Origin: Triplophysa rosa
Taxonomy: Eukaryota > Chordata > Actinopteri > Cypriniformes > Nemacheilidae
Direction: 5' to 3'
NCBI RefSeq assembly: GCF_024868665.1
Contig: NC_079900.1
Span: 21,267,509-21,331,508, forward strand
DNA: 64,000 bases
This document shows positions 9,353 to 21,200 of this stretch, piece after piece. Position 1 is the stretch's first letter. Every line of letters starts with the position of its first letter. Under the pieces are notes generated by a model that saw only the letters and a list, made by a program, of their open reading frames with translations, made no database searches and was not told where the DNA came from. Made by a program: the position numbers and the translations under genes.

Positions 9353-10342
9353 ATCCGCAAGCTGACTTGTCAATAAATGAGTGCAATGAGCATTTCCCAA
9401 AACCTGTCACTGACTGTTTAGACATGGGAACATATATATACTGTAAATATGCACATAGTTTGTTACTCAGACAGATGTGCCGTGTGTGCTGCATTAGACA
9501 ATTGGAGTAATACTGCCAGAACGGTGGTGTACTGTATAATGATTTTGTCAGACGATGTGGGAATTCATGGAAGTTATTGCCGGTTAACATGTAATATTAA
9601 TGAGTTACATTAAATTACTATGTACTATTTATTTTAATGTCGGAAACAAAATATATGTTCATGACAACGTCTTTATTGGGCACTTGGTTGCATTAAAATA
9701 CAGTATGTGACAGTTCAGAGACTAGAAGCAAAGGTGTCAACACTAGCCTGATGCTGAGCACAAATGCGACAAGATGATGTCACAAATATGTTAATTAGTA
9801 TGTCGTAAATCACCTTTGTATTGAATCGTGACCTTAACTGTGTGTTGACACCAAACACGAAACATTGTGTTTATCGATATTACTCGTGGGATTACTTGTT
9901 TGGCTCATGCGAAGGGTAATGTCTTTGTGCATACAGACGTGTCAAACTGTAGTAGTTTATAAACTCTCCGCGCGAATATCCCTAGTTATTATAGTTTTGA
10001 TTTTAGTTTTATTTCATTTTTATTAATATTTTAAATCACCTTTTATTTTTAGATTTATGACAATTTTAGAAATATTTAGCAACTTTGTTAGATGTTTTTT
10101 GTCATATTTATTTGTTTATTTTTTATGTTGCTATATAAGATTAATTAATATTTGATTTGATTTCAATAAACAAAAATTCTTTCAAAGTCTTAATTTTAGT
10201 AAACTTTAAAAACTTTGTCCCGCTCGAGCAAATATAGCATGTTCATGTCAATCACCCGGCCTTATTCACATCGCCCAGCACAAAAATTTGCGTCTATAAG
10301 CATTGACTGATTCAAATCATGAGCGACCAAATGATTTCCACC
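9353..10342. other. No gene seen; one MITE-like fragment
   Basis: AT-rich. The stretch 9835-9965 (TGTTGACACCAAACACGAAA onwards) resembles the left end of the MITE at 11871-12093 and is probably a decayed relative. Nothing else can be supported. Confidence 0.4.
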
Positions 10343-10510
10343 CCTGGGCGGTTTCTCAGACAGGGATTAATTTAAAACAGGACTAGGCCTTAGTTAAATT
10401 AGGATATTTAAGTCTTTTTAAAAAGCATACTTTACAAAAAAACATAATTAGTGTCCATCTTGAGACAAAACAATCCCACTGATTTTAAGTATTTGAGATA
10501 CTGTATGTCA

Positions 10511-11762
10511 CACTCAAAAAGGATTTTAAAAGTTGTTTGTTTTACTTAATCAATATAGTTTGAAATAACACATTTGTATTGGTTTCTTGTTCAAGCACAA
10601 TTTCAATGTGTAATAGTAACAAATAGGCAACTCTTTGACATAACTTAGTCCATTTGTGTTGGGACAATATGAATCATTTTCACTGACTAACTGAAACTAC
10701 ACAGCGGATTGAGTTTCCAGAATGCTTTGCTTTTATGACTGGATTTAGATTTTAAAATTGTTGCTATTGTATTTGTGTTTTTGTGCAGATAAGGAGACTT
10801 GTTAGTGTTTACTGTTCTGTAATGTTAAAATTCAGAAGATTTTCTGTTGTCTGTGATTTTTTGGTGGGTTAGTGGTGAAGAGTAAAGGTTTCACTTACCT
10901 AGGTTTTACGAGCACATTTATGCCATATTTGCATATATCCAACTTTACTCAGTGAGTAAATACTCTGCAAATGCAGTAAACTCTCTGGTGCTTACAGAGC
11001 GGGACATTAATCGCACGCGCTTATCGCCAGCGTTTTTCGAGAAATTTTTCGCCGTTCATACCCAAACGATTTTCACTGCCGATGAGCCGAGTGAACGTGC
11101 AAATTCACTCCCTGACATAGATGGCACTTAATGAAAAACAGAAACACCCCGGTACACAAGGTGGCGCTGCGCAACTTTATGCTTCTGACACTCGCTTGTC
11201 ACACAGAAGAATTCATCATGCTTCCTCTTCGTCAATGTGTGCTCGGCAAGAAGGTTTTGTGCTTGAGCGCCACCAAGTCGTGATTTACTGTAACTTCAGC
11301 AGCTCCAGGCACATGAACAAAAGCGCCAATCTCATTGGAACGCCAGCGCGGCGCGTCAAACCAAAAAAAACAAGCCGAGGCATCTAAAAAAAACGACGCT
11401 TTTACGCCTGGTGTTTTCCGCGTCAGTGTGAACACTCATATTGGCGCCCTTTGTTTAGTCACGACGCGTTAAACGTCGACAATACACGCACGCAATTATC
11501 GTCCCGGTGTGAACGGGCCCTTACGTGTGGTAAAAATAAAGATGTTTATTTAAAAAATAGTGTCACACTGAAGCATTCACATTTAATTGGCTTAACACAA
11601 ATTAATTAAATTTATCTGAAATTAAATAAAATAAGTTGATGAATTTAAGATTTACTTATCTGTACAATTCACCCAGTTTAAGTTCAGATAAACCAATTCA
11701 ATTGTGTGGAAATGGGTGTCTTAATAAAATTAAGTTAATCCAAAAATTTATTTTTTTGAGTG
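10511..11762. mobile_element. Nested element with CACTCAAAAA ends
   Basis: Begins CACTCAAAAAGG and ends TTTTTTTGAGTG, forming short inverted ends. The flanks belong to the outer MITE. The interior is AT-rich except for a GC-richer block at about 10995-11523, which seems to be another insertion. Confidence 0.45.
10995..11523. repeat. GC-richer inserted block, possible third nested element
   Basis: The left end GAGCGGGACATTAATCGCAC and the inverse of the right end (GGGCCCGTTCACACCGGGAC) share a degenerate terminal pattern. The phrase CCGGTGTGAACGGGCCCTTA is common at MITE ends in fish. The plus-strand frame 11121-11387 and minus-strand frame 11232-11435 lie inside it and look like chance frames. 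Confidence 0.35.
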
Positions 11763-11870
11763 CAAGTTTTTTTTCGATCAAGACAGCTCTAACATTTAAA
11801 TTAGTCTGGGACTAGGTTTAAGCCCTGTCCGTGAAACCGCCCCCTAGTGTTTAGGCTGTTTAGGGTGTGT

Positions 11871-12093
11871 AATGCTGTGTTCACCCCAAACACGAAGCAT
11901 TGCATTCCTCGATCTTTATTACTTGTGGGAATAGTTTGTTATTTTCGTGCAAGTGATGCGAAAAAAATTGCGTGATAGAGAGTGTGTTCACGCCACGCGA
12001 TTGACGTCATTTGCGTCTACGTGTATGCAACGACTTTGTATGTAATTTACTCATGCAAATCACGTAATTCATGTTTGGTGTGAACGCAGCATT
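11871..12093. mobile_element. 223-bp MITE with about 27-bp terminal inverted repeats
   Basis: Left AATGCTGTGTTCACCCCAAA, right inverse AATGCTGCGTTCACACCAAA, followed by CACGAAG/CATGAAT. The element is flanked by T and A (TAATGCTG...CAGCATTA). No coding capacity. Confidence 0.7.
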
Positions 12094-12096
12094 AGA

Positions 12097-12272
12097 CATC
12101 AGGGGGTGCAGGGTGTTTAGAGAGTTCAGGATATAGGCTGTTTCGGGTGTGCAGGGTGTTGAGGGTGTATAGGATGTCAGGCTGTGTAGTATGTTCAGGT
12201 TGTTTAAGAGTTTAGAGTGTTCAGGATGTAGGCTCTTGAGGATGTGTAGGGTGTGTAGGATGTTCACAGGAG
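12097..12272. repeat. Degenerate GGGTGT-type short tandem repeat
   Basis: Irregular repetition of phrases such as GGGTGCAGGGTGTTTAGAG, GGATGTCAGG, GGGTGTGTAGG over about 175 bp, with a period near 9-10 bases. On the minus strand it encodes a Thr/Pro/Leu/Ser-rich low-complexity frame that should not be called a gene. Confidence 0.6.
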
Positions 12273-13488
12273 TTTCAGTGAGGTTGGAGATCCATGTACA
12301 TAAATAAACAGCAATGTTATGATGGCAACACTTGTATAGTTTAAACAGCAAAACTGTATAGTATAGTTTTTCCAGCATAACAAACTAATATGGGAGGAAA
12401 CACTTTAACATCTTAGAAACTATACACTTCAGTACAACTACCCTTGTGAACAAAATCTTAAGATCATAAAGACATCAAACACATGAGTATCTCAAATATT
12501 TCTTCTTTGTTCTTTTTACAGTAGCAAATGCTTTCATGTGAAGGGAGTTTAAGCATGAAATTATTCATCCCAAATAGACAGGCACATAACAATGCTAAAG
12601 TTGGCCAGAGAAGAACAAAAGGTTCAAAATCAGACAATACAGATTTGACAAATGGCTTCATCTGTATATATTGTGCTGTAGGTTTTTCAGATGTGAAGCA
12701 CTCTATCATTTTTGTCTGCAGAAATCCATTAACAGCCCACTTGCAGAAATTTTCCGGGCTTTCTGCAGACAGTTCGCAATATATTACCTGTGAAAGTTCT
12801 CGCTGTCCCGTATGCCAAACATCTGGGGAGAGTGTTACACAATGTGCTGAGATTTTAAAAATTGGCTTCTGTTGCTCTTGGAATCATTCTCAATGATGCA
12901 CTTGTCCAATCACACACAGCCATAAATAATGCCTAGTGTTCTAACCAAATGTACAGCAGCACCTTTATCTTGATTTATAACAGAATATCTTTAAATGAAT
13001 GTTTATCATGTTGGGTAAAATGTCACCTGGACATGTTTCTGTCTTTTACCTAGATTTACCTAGTTACAGTTCTGTGTGTTAATGGTTTATTTCAGTGCTG
13101 GAACTTTATGAGAACTGCTGTAAAAATCTAGGTTATAGTATCTATACTACTCACTTGTTCACTTGCTACATAAAAGATGCACTGATTATTTAAATTAAAT
13201 GACATCTAGTTTCCAACAGTGTAATTGGATTACCTGCAGGCAAACACACATAAAGGTTTGTTTATGGCTCTTTTTAGAGCAGGCTATCAACATTTAACAG
13301 CTGCTATTAGCATCATTAAACAGCATTTAACATCTCCAAGAATTTATGCGTGTAATCAAGTAGCATAATATAGTACTATAGTAAAGATGAGTAAAACATG
13401 CAGAGCAGAGTGCAGAACAGTTAGACCAATAAATAGACCAACAGTATAGATCAACAAATACAAACAGAAGAATATGAATTCGTATGTA
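12273..13488. other. No gene seen
   Basis: AT-rich sequence with only short frames on either strand (for example 12464-12709 minus and 12528-12896 plus, which overlap each other). No domain or motif that I recognise. Confidence 0.4.
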
Positions 13489-13807
13489 TGTTACAAACTG
13501 GCAGGCAAGGGAAACAAGGAGCGGATCCAAATGCAGTAAAATGTCTTTATTGAAGCCCACAGAGTGCCAATGAATCCCAAGAGTACCATGAAAGTCCCAG
13601 AACACTAGGGTGTATCACAAACAACGATCGACAACAGACAACTGAACACAAGAGCTATGTATACACAGATGTAGGGACAAACAGGAAATGGGACACATGT
13701 GATACCGGTTGACAATCACAAGACACAAGGCATTATGTGAAATGGAGTCCTTAACAAAACAAAGGCACAAACATAAAGCAATATGGCGCCAGCAACAGGG
13801 TGTGACA
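13489..13807 (-). mobile_element. Probable short solo LTR
   Basis: TGTTACAAAC...GGGTGTGACA with an imperfect flanking repeat ATGTA (13484-13488) / ATGCA (13808-13812). An inverse AATAAA-like signal (TTTATTG near 13545) fits a minus-strand LTR. The composition resembles that of the LTRs at 8548 and 61352. The imperfect target duplication leaves some doubt. Confidence 0.5.
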
Positions 13808-15210
13808 ATGCACATATATTTTCTCTTTAGAGAAAACCGCAAGTTAGTTGTTTTTAGTGGTTATTAGTTCTCAGGGACACTTCATTGAGTCAAACTAAAG
13901 TATTGAAGGTCCAAGCTCTCGACAGTAAACTCTTTCAACAATATCCCTAATATAAAGTCAGGCAGAGCAGAGCTCAGACAGACTCAACGTTCAGAACGAC
14001 CAGAGCTGGATTCACTCAATGGTTACTCAGCCCCTGTCAAATGCCAGAAAAGATTTTTCCACATTGAAAAGGTCAGCAAATTATTGAACTTCAAGACAAG
14101 GCGGATCTTCAGACAACTTCAGAGGAACTTTTTGGCATTTTCACATTGCATTGGTCAATATTGGTTTTTAAATACTGTCAATACTTTAAGCGCTTTTACA
14201 CAATGCCGAACCATTCTCATTGTTTAACTGTTCCACTCCGTGCTGATCCTAACAAGCCGGTACGGATATGGTTTCATTTTCCACGGCGGGCTGATAACGG
14301 AACTCTTTAGATTGTAAACACAAATGCATCACTTGGCAGACTGAGCTAAATTAACTTTATTTCCTTCTTCAATAACGTGTAATTGTCGCTACACAGAGAA
14401 ACTGGTTTCTAAGCAAACAACAAGTGACCAATCCTGAGTGGCAACGTCAACTAATAACTAGAATTAGTTACTTCACTGCATCTGCAGTAAAGCTGAACAA
14501 CACAGCGTATTATTTATAAAATGTACAAAAATACAGTCAAGAGTAATATAGAGTTTATCAAATGCAAACATTTCTCCTGTGGTCTCTTTGAATACTTAGC
14601 GACTCGATGCTTTGAATTCAGTAAAAACAAATGAAACAAGACCAACATCCCAGACAACTCTCCTGACCTTTTGAGCTCAGCTTAGACTCCCAGGGGCCAT
14701 TCCCCACCTTCGATCATCATGTAACAGAAGGTGGACTTTCACACGACAGGTCCTCAGGTGACTCGGAGATGAACGCATACTGGTTCCGAGGGTGTTGCAT
14801 AAATAAAAGGACCCTAATCTTTCCATCAGTATCAGGTTAGTATAACTCATTTGAGTTCTTGCTTGCAAAACCCAATAGACAATACTTTAAGGCAATAAAA
14901 AGCCTAGTTATAACGTCAAAAAGTTGACAATTAACTGAGAATTTGCTTTGCACTTGGTGTGATTAGGTTTTCATATCACTAACAGCATTTGGTGACATCT
15001 TTTCATATTCGAGTGAGATCACACAAACACCACCGATTCAAGCTGAAAGAACCCATGTGAAGTTTATTGATCGTGAAATAATCGAAATTAACAAAAAAAT
15101 GACTTGAATACATGAAACTCAGCAACAACAGAATCAACCTGGACAAACAAAGCTAGTTAAAAGTCAATGGAAACATGAAGGCTATATATACACTTATTAC
15201 ACAGCGCTCA
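13808..15210. other. No gene seen; one duplicated motif
   Basis: No conserved frame. The segment at about 14946-14993 (CTTGGTGTGATTAGG, TATCACTAACAGCATTTGG) is repeated with changes at 16527-16572, so both probably belong to one undefined repeat family. The minus-strand frame at 14677-14868 has no recognisable motif. Confidence 0.4.
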
Positions 15211-15420
15211 GGAATACTTGATTCTGATTGGTATGATATTCCCAGATAACAACTGCTCAAAACTTAAAACACATGGTAACCCGGATGCTGCGAATCCTTT
15301 TGACAGGCACAGTTTAATATTACACAAAATTAAATATATGTCCTTTATAACATCATATTAAATATCCTGATCACACTGTCAGGGTTTATTCTTATTCTAA
15401 TAACAACCGACTGCCTTTAT
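15211..15420. repeat. Copy of the 27.5-kb palindromic repeat family (shortened)
   Basis: Shares CTTGATTCTGATT, AACAACTGCTC, ACATGGTAACCCGGATGC and then GATCACACTGTCAGGGTTTATT with 27522-27976, in the same order but with much of the middle missing. A diverged or shortened member of the same mobile family. Confidence 0.5.
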
Positions 15421-16045
15421 ATTATACTTGTACATTATCATCATCCCATGGACACAAACTACAAAAGACCAATGACCCTAACTTTAAAATAAAAGACGTG
15501 GTAAAAACAAGATACAGAATTCTGACAAACATGCAGATTCCAACTTTATTTTTAATGTTACTGACCAGTAAAAAACGCAGTGATATCAGTGTGTAATGCA
15601 TCCTCAGCCTTTTTGTTGTGACTAGAACTTCACTGAAGAGCTTCCAGCAGCCTGTGTTTGTGTCAGATGAGAGATGACACATCATTTATTAACCAGTGCT
15701 TGCTTTAAACAGAATACCATAGTAATCCCATATTCCACAGTCTGAAGATACTGGTCTTCATCAAACACAGAGACACCGAGTCACTTGCCCAGACTTTGAG
15801 TGTGTTTAGGATGAACAAAGTCTCTTTATAGCAACTGCACTTGCTCAAAGTATATGTGTCTAATTATATTATTTGTTCCAAGACATATGTTATATGTATA
15901 CAAATTTTCTCAATTTAATTAACTCAATTTTAAATAAATAAAAATCCTTGATTACAGTTGGAGAGTTTTACCAGTGCATGGATGAGGGTCTATGCAACAA
16001 ATGACAAACAACTAGAGGGTATGCATTGACGGCACTTTCCCACGT
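15421..16045. other. No gene seen
   Basis: AT-rich, with a short minus-strand frame (15422-15685) that has no features I can name. Confidence 0.4.
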
Positions 16046-16047
16046 GA

Positions 16048-16335
16048 ACATGTCGGGACACACCCTGGGACACGCTCCCCTGGGTGGCAAAACACCTGGC
16101 TGAGGAGAATAGGAGAAACAAAGAAACCGGGACTAAAACATGCAATTATTTGCTGAAATTACAAGCAGCTGGACTCGACAGTGATCCTTACGATCTCCCT
16201 ACGATTTACAAAGGAATCAGGTGTTCCTGGACACTGAAATGTTGCGCGGAATTGCGTTTCCTGATATTGCAAGCGGTCATTTTGCTGAGTGGTATGCCAC
16301 CCATGGGGGCGCACTCCGGCGTGGTAAAGTGATGA
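16048..16335 (+). pseudogene. Frameshifted protein-like segment, identity unknown
   Basis: From 16048 (just after an in-frame stop) the plus strand reads hydrophilic, protein-like sequence with DTLPWVAKHLAEENRRNK and LQAAGLDSDPYDLPTIY up to about 16210. It then becomes unlikely in that frame, while a second frame reads NQVFLDTEMLRGIAFPDIA and EWYATHGGALRRG from about 16215 to 16335. Joining the two needs one frameshift. Composition differs from the AT-rich flanks. I do not recognise the family. It could be an old transposase exon, a retrocopy or a decayed host exon; a chance pair of frames is also possible. No splice sites were convincing. Confidence 0.3.
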
Positions 16336-17277
16336 CACGTGTTTGTCTATTCTTTAGCCTCTGTGTGTATATTGCAAAGATATCTGCTTATGATAATAAT
16401 AATAATTAAAAACATTGATTTAAATATAGGCATAGATACATAGATACAAAGTAACTAGCAACTAGCTACAGTGAATTCCAGGTTTTCAATAAGTGCCAAC
16501 AAATACTAGAAAGAGTTGCTTTGGTTTGCTCTTGGTGTGATTTGGTCTGTATATCACTAAAAGCATTTGGACTCAATTAGAATACATGAAATCAACTTGA
16601 ACAAACAAAACAAATGTTGACAGAATTTTGGGTGACCTGTACCTTTAACGCATCTAACCATATTATTATGCATAGATTATACGCTTATTCGTTTTAAAAC
16701 AGATGACAAAACACTTTAAATATCACGCTGCTTGATGGTCGCTCATGCTTGAAAACTATGAATAGAGGTATGCAAGGTCAAATAACTGAATGCGTTAAGT
16801 GACTTCACTTCATGGTTTATTCGAGTGATCATCAAAACTTTTGATATTCAAGAGACATTTAAAAAACAATTCTTAATGAAGCCACCTCACATTGAAACAG
16901 CGTTGGGCTTTATTGGTTCATTGTAACATAAATCAAGAGATTCTATGAATATTTATGATTTTATTTAATTGTTTAAGATTTAATCTGTAAAAAGATTTTG
17001 TTACTGTGTTGGTAACCACTGAACCAAATTACTCCAGTATGTGTTCAACTCCTCCAGCTTCTTTCCTTTCTCATTATCTGACTGTATCATCATTTTGTCA
17101 TTGATCTCTCACTTTCATTTCTACAGAACAATACAATTGATTTCTTTGCTTTGTTTTATTATCAGTGTCTTATTGTCTTATAAGCGTTTATCCTCTTTTC
17201 TTTACACGTATTTCTTATTCAATGACTACACACACTGCCACTCTTATAGAGACATGCTGCCGAATGCCCATCCAGAT

Positions 17278-17278
<1 letters not shown>
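16336..17278. other. No gene seen
   Basis: AT-rich. Includes the second copy of the CTTGGTGTGATTTGG / TATCACTAAAAGCATTTGG motif at 16527-16572. Confidence 0.4.
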
Positions 17279-17368
<90 letters not shown>

Positions 17369-17448
17369 CATGCACCACACACGCACGCACGCACACACAC
17401 CACACACACACACACACACACGCACACACACACGCACACACACACACG
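17279..17448. repeat. Compound (TC)n(AC)n microsatellite
   Basis: About 44 bp of CT/TC repeats followed by about 125 bp of CA repeats with interruptions (CACGCACGCACG, CACCACAC). The apparent Leu/Ser- and His/Thr-rich frames on the plus strand and the Cys/Val- and Arg/Glu-rich frames on the minus strand are translations of the repeat. Confidence 0.95.
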
Positions 17449-18255
17449 TAAACCACATCAAGATGCTTGACTTGTTTTGGGCAGTGTGGAAGGTCTCATT
17501 TGTATCCACAATGTTTTGGAGAGAAGATAGTTTAGGGTGACAATGCATTGTCTCTCCGATGAAGTTTTCAGTAGCTGGCACGCAAACCCCTAAGAACATA
17601 AATAATGATTTTTTTCAAGCGCGGCTGTACATGCCATGCACTGTTATCCTCCCATCTATAATTTATCTTCTCTGTGCATAAACTATAATGCTGTGAACAT
17701 CTCCTTTAAGAAGTATAGGGCAGAGTAACATTTAACCTCACAAATGGGTCACGACACAAATCGAGGCTCATGTCTGCTCTGATAAGGTCATGGACAGCAG
17801 GGAAAAGATGTTTAAAACAAAAATAAAAAGCAAGGAAACTTATAATGCACTATGTAGAAAATGGACAAATGCAAATATTTCCATTGTCTTCATTATCAAA
17901 CACTGTGCAATAACATGAAAGGTTAAAGAATATTACAGTACTACAACAACTAAGAGATATATCTGGAACTGTGTTGCATCATCATTTCATGTCCAATGTA
18001 AAATCTGTTCCAAAGCAAAACCAGTTGTGTAGCACTGCTGGTGTGTTTCACATCTCACATCTAGAGCACGTGAGATGCATGTGAGATGCATGCTTTGCAC
18101 TCGTGTAGTAAATGGTCAGCATTCACATTACATGCATAGGCTTTCTGGGCAGAGCCACGTTTTTGCAGTGTATTACAGTAACATGAGCAGTGCTTTCTAT
18201 TCGTTAAATCTCGCTGAATTCAGATAATGTGTGTTCAGTGTAAAGTACACACTTA
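17449..18255. other. No gene seen
   Basis: No frame or repeat that I can support beyond a short tandem GTGAGATGCAT pair near 18070. Confidence 0.4.
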
Positions 18256-18258
18256 CAA

Positions 18259-18435
18259 AACGTTCTTCACCGTGATGCCATAAGAACCATTTTGGTTCCT
18301 TCAATGAATCATTTACTAAATGGTTCATATAAGAACCATTAATTTCTTAATTTTAAAATAACCATTTTCCACTACAAAGAACATTTTGTGAAGCACAAAG
18401 GTTCTTCGGATGTAGAAGGTTCTCGATGGAACCAT
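18259..18435. repeat. GGTTCTT/AAGAACC foldback repeat
   Basis: Multiple inverted GGTTCTT and AAGAACC phrases (CATAAGAACCATTTTGGTTC; GAAGGTTCTCGATGGAACCA) over about 175 bp. This is a common zebrafish-type MITE. Ends are not sharply defined. Confidence 0.5.
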
Positions 18436-18460
18436 TCAGCCAAAAAATTCTGTTTTTGTT

Positions 18461-18550
18461 TATTTAACCTTTTTATAACCAGGAAAGCCTCTCTGAGATT
18501 AAAAATCTCTTTCACAGGAGTGTCCTGGCCAAGCAGCAGTACAATCAGTT
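18461..18550. repeat. Recurrent teleost repeat fragment
   Basis: TTAACCTTTTTATAACCAGG followed by GAGATTAAAAATCTCTTTCA and GTCCTGGCCAAG. I know this phrase series from many fish genomes as part of an interspersed repeat, but cannot name its class with confidence. Confidence 0.4.
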
Positions 18551-18827
18551 TCAAGCACAGAATTACACAACACATCACAAAACTTCACACTGAAAACAAA
18601 TTGATTGAATCATCTTCCAGTTTCCGAATAATCCCTTTAAAATGTCCCAAAGACACCAAATTTTGAAATTTTGATTTCGATTGAAGAAATTGTTTTCCCA
18701 GCTGAGTTCGAGCAAATGGCACAGAAAGAGAACGAAGGGAGTATTTCCCAACATTTTTCCATTGAACTACATCACCATAGTCCAGCAGCACAGAAAAAAA
18801 AGAGCAGAGACTAATTTCTTTCTTACA

Positions 18828-19395
18828 TTAAAGGGGTCATATGGCGCGAATACGTGCTTTTCTGTGTCTTTGGTGTGTTATAAGTTGCCCATGCGTGTAT
18901 TAGACACGTAAAATTGCTAATATTAAAATGTAGGAACAAAAGATGCATTCTATCTTAAAGCGAATGCTCACCCAGACCTGCCTGAAACGCCTCGTGTAAC
19001 CACACCCCCACAAATCTACGTCAGTTCGTGGTATAATTTGACTAAGACCGCCCAAATGTATACGTAAGTAAGGTGGTGTACCTGTCAGTACAATTGCTTT
19101 GGAACCTGATGTTCCTAATATGGTAAGAGGCGTTACATTTCCGTCACACACTTGCAGTATTCGACCAATCACTACGCACTGGTTAACTGGCCAATCATAG
19201 CACACCTCACTTTTCAGAGCCATGAGCTTTGTAAAAAATCAGCGCGTTTCAGAGAGGCGGGGCAAAGAGGAGATACAAACATGCACGGTATGTGGAAAAT
19301 ACAGCGTTTTTGAACCTTAAATCGTGTATACACATTGCATTACATCTAAAACAAAACATAATATTCGTTTTAGCCGTGTCATATGACCCCTTTAA
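18828..19395. mobile_element. TTAA-bounded MITE (AAAGGGGTCATATG family), copy 1
   Basis: TTAAAGGGGTCATATGGCGC at the left and the inverse TTAAAGGGGTCATATGACAC at the right, with TTAA on both sides. The 568-bp interior is GC-moderate and non-coding; the minus-strand frame 18900-19223 lies inside it and is not a gene. Other copies: 55005-55551 (complete, opposite orientation) and 38141-38293 (cut by the tandem-duplication junction). TTAA sites suggest a piggyBac-type source, by inference. Confidence 0.8.
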
Positions 19396-19981
19396 AAGCT
19401 CAACCTTGAAGGACATTAGTGATCAATTTACAAAACATTAAACATGATAAGATCTGAAATTATGGCTGATGAGTCAGATGGTGCTTTGCTACCTACCCGC
19501 TTAACTTCCATTAGTTTATTTACTGTAAACATGTGTCTCACAACAGCACTGAAAAGTATATGTTTTGTACAGTAGCTCAACTAGCACAGCATTCTCCTAA
19601 CATCTGCAGCATCATTTAGTTGAATCCCAACTAATGAAATGTATGTAAACTTTGAATTGTTGTTGCCAAATGCATTATTACTATCTGAGGTAATTTACAT
19701 CTTGTCCATAAACAAACAAAACAAGCCATATTTCTTTAATCCACTTGCCTGACACTTTCTTAACTTTGACTACATTACAATAAAACAGTGTAGCATCGTT
19801 GCTTGCAAAACTCACGCGAGGCTGAGCAGTCTATCCTTCATCTGGATGAATGAGCACAGTAACACCAGGGGCGAGAGCATAAAGATGACCCAACATCTGA
19901 CATGAGGGGGGAAAGCATAGTGAAAATGAAAGACGTTTATGTTCATACACACTAATTAAATGTAATATAAACCTGAGGAAT
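19396..19981. other. No gene seen
   Basis: AT-rich sequence between a MITE and a SINE. No supported feature. Confidence 0.4.
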
Positions 19982-20533
19982 GCCGGCAGCCATATCACCC
20001 TGTAGCCAAAGACTGGTTGCCCACTAGAGCTAAGCAGGGTTGAGCCTGGTCAGTACCTAGATGGGAGACCTCCTGGTAAAAACAAGGTTGCTGCTGGAAG
20101 AGGTGTTCGTGAGGCCAGCGGGGGTGCTCACCCTGTGGTCTGTGTGGGTCCTAATGCCCCAGTATAGTGACGGGGACACTATACCTTCAAAAAGCACCGT
20201 CCTTCAGATGAGATGTTAAACCGAGGTCCTGACTCTCTGTCGTCATTAAAAGTCCCAGGATGTCCTTCAAATAAGAGTAGGGGTGTAACCCCGGCATCCT
20301 GGTCATATTCGGCCATTCGCCTCTATACATCATGGCCTCCTAGTCATCCCCATATGTACAAATTGGCTTCGTAACTCTGTCTCCTCTCCACCAATAAGCT
20401 GGTGTATGGTCGGCAACCTGGCGCAATATGGCTGCCGTCGCATCATCCAGGTGGGTGCTGCACATTAGTTCCATGTAAAGAGCTTTGAGTACCCAGAAAA
20501 GCGCTATATAAATGTAATGAATTATTATTATTA
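19982..20533 (+). mobile_element. 5S-rRNA-derived SINE (SINE3 type), near full length
   Basis: The first about 110 bp read as a 5S rRNA relative: GCCGGCAGCCATATCACCCT, then AGCTAAGCAGGGTTGAGCCT, then AGATGGGAGACCTCCTGG. They keep the box A and box C regions of the internal RNA polymerase III promoter. The central part has CCCAGTATAGTGACGGGGAC followed by ACTATAC, which matches the Deu-type central domain. The 3' end AAGCGCTATATAAATGTAAT followed by ATTATTATTATTA is a LINE-like tail with a short tandem repeat. SINE3 was described from zebrafish as a 5S-derived SINE mobilised by a partner LINE. The minus-strand open frame across 20340-20597 is incidental. Confidence 0.85.
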
Positions 20534-21144
20534 ACGTGTGGAAGCATACAGTACGAGAGAGAGTAATAAGCACAGGTGCATGAAATGGGTCATACAAAAG
20601 TGCACAATGTTCTTCTCTTATTTAATGCGGGAATCTCAGACTTGTAGTGTAGTAAACAGAGAGAATACAAGGAAATGTATTCTCTATCTATAATGTATTT
20701 ATTCAGTCAATTTCACTCAACTAAACCTCTGGTGTTTGAGATCCATTCTTTATCGAACAAAATATAATTTTATCACTTAAAAGTCATCTCTGGGCATTAA
20801 AATAGCACAATGGTGATGTTCTTCTGAAACATCGGATGTCCAGATTTGCTGTTTTTCAGGAAATGTAAATAACACTGTAATTTTTAAATGATTAAATAAT
20901 GTGCTGTCAAAGTTGACAAGCACTTCTAATACTTTTTATTGGTTAGATATTTGCAAAAACCGGTGACAAACATGAGGGGTGAATGATAATAATGACAATA
21001 TATGGAGAAGGACAGCAGCAATATGTAAAGTTTTTTTCCTCTGATAATAATGCCCTAAAATAGCTTGAATGTAACGTATACACAGATTCATGAATATGTG
21101 AATTATTCCCCACCTCGACTCAATCACACCAGCTCGGACCATAG
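20534..21144. other. No gene seen
   Basis: AT-rich; nothing supported. Confidence 0.4.
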
Positions 21145-21200
21145 ATATAGACAGTTTCAATTCAAAGCAACAACATAAACAAACGTTACTGCGCACAGAC
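21145..21200. repeat. End fragment of TATAGAC MITE family
   Basis: TATAGACAGTTTCAATTC then CAACAACATAAACAAACGTT and ACTGCGCA match one terminus of the 2702-3175 / 59713-60359 family. The rest of the element is absent. Confidence 0.5.

Larger units (their letters stand above)
10343..11845. mobile_element. MITE with GGGCGGTTTC ends, interrupted by nested elements
   Basis: The left end CCTGGGCGGTTTCTCAGACA and the inverse of the right end (CTAGGGGGCGGTTTCACGGA) form terminal inverted repeats, followed on both sides by GGACTAGGCCTTAG/CTAGGTTTAAGCC-type phrases. This is a frequent zebrafish MITE type. The middle (about 10480-11765) has been filled by at least one further element. Confidence 0.55.

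Noticed and set aside
17215..17599. Open frames rich in His/Thr, Leu/Ser, Cys/Val or Arg/Glu
   Set aside because: They are direct translations of the CT/CA microsatellite.
19982..20105. A 5S rRNA gene
   Set aside because: The similarity is diverged and followed directly by the SINE body and LINE-like tail. It is a retroposon head, not a 5S gene.
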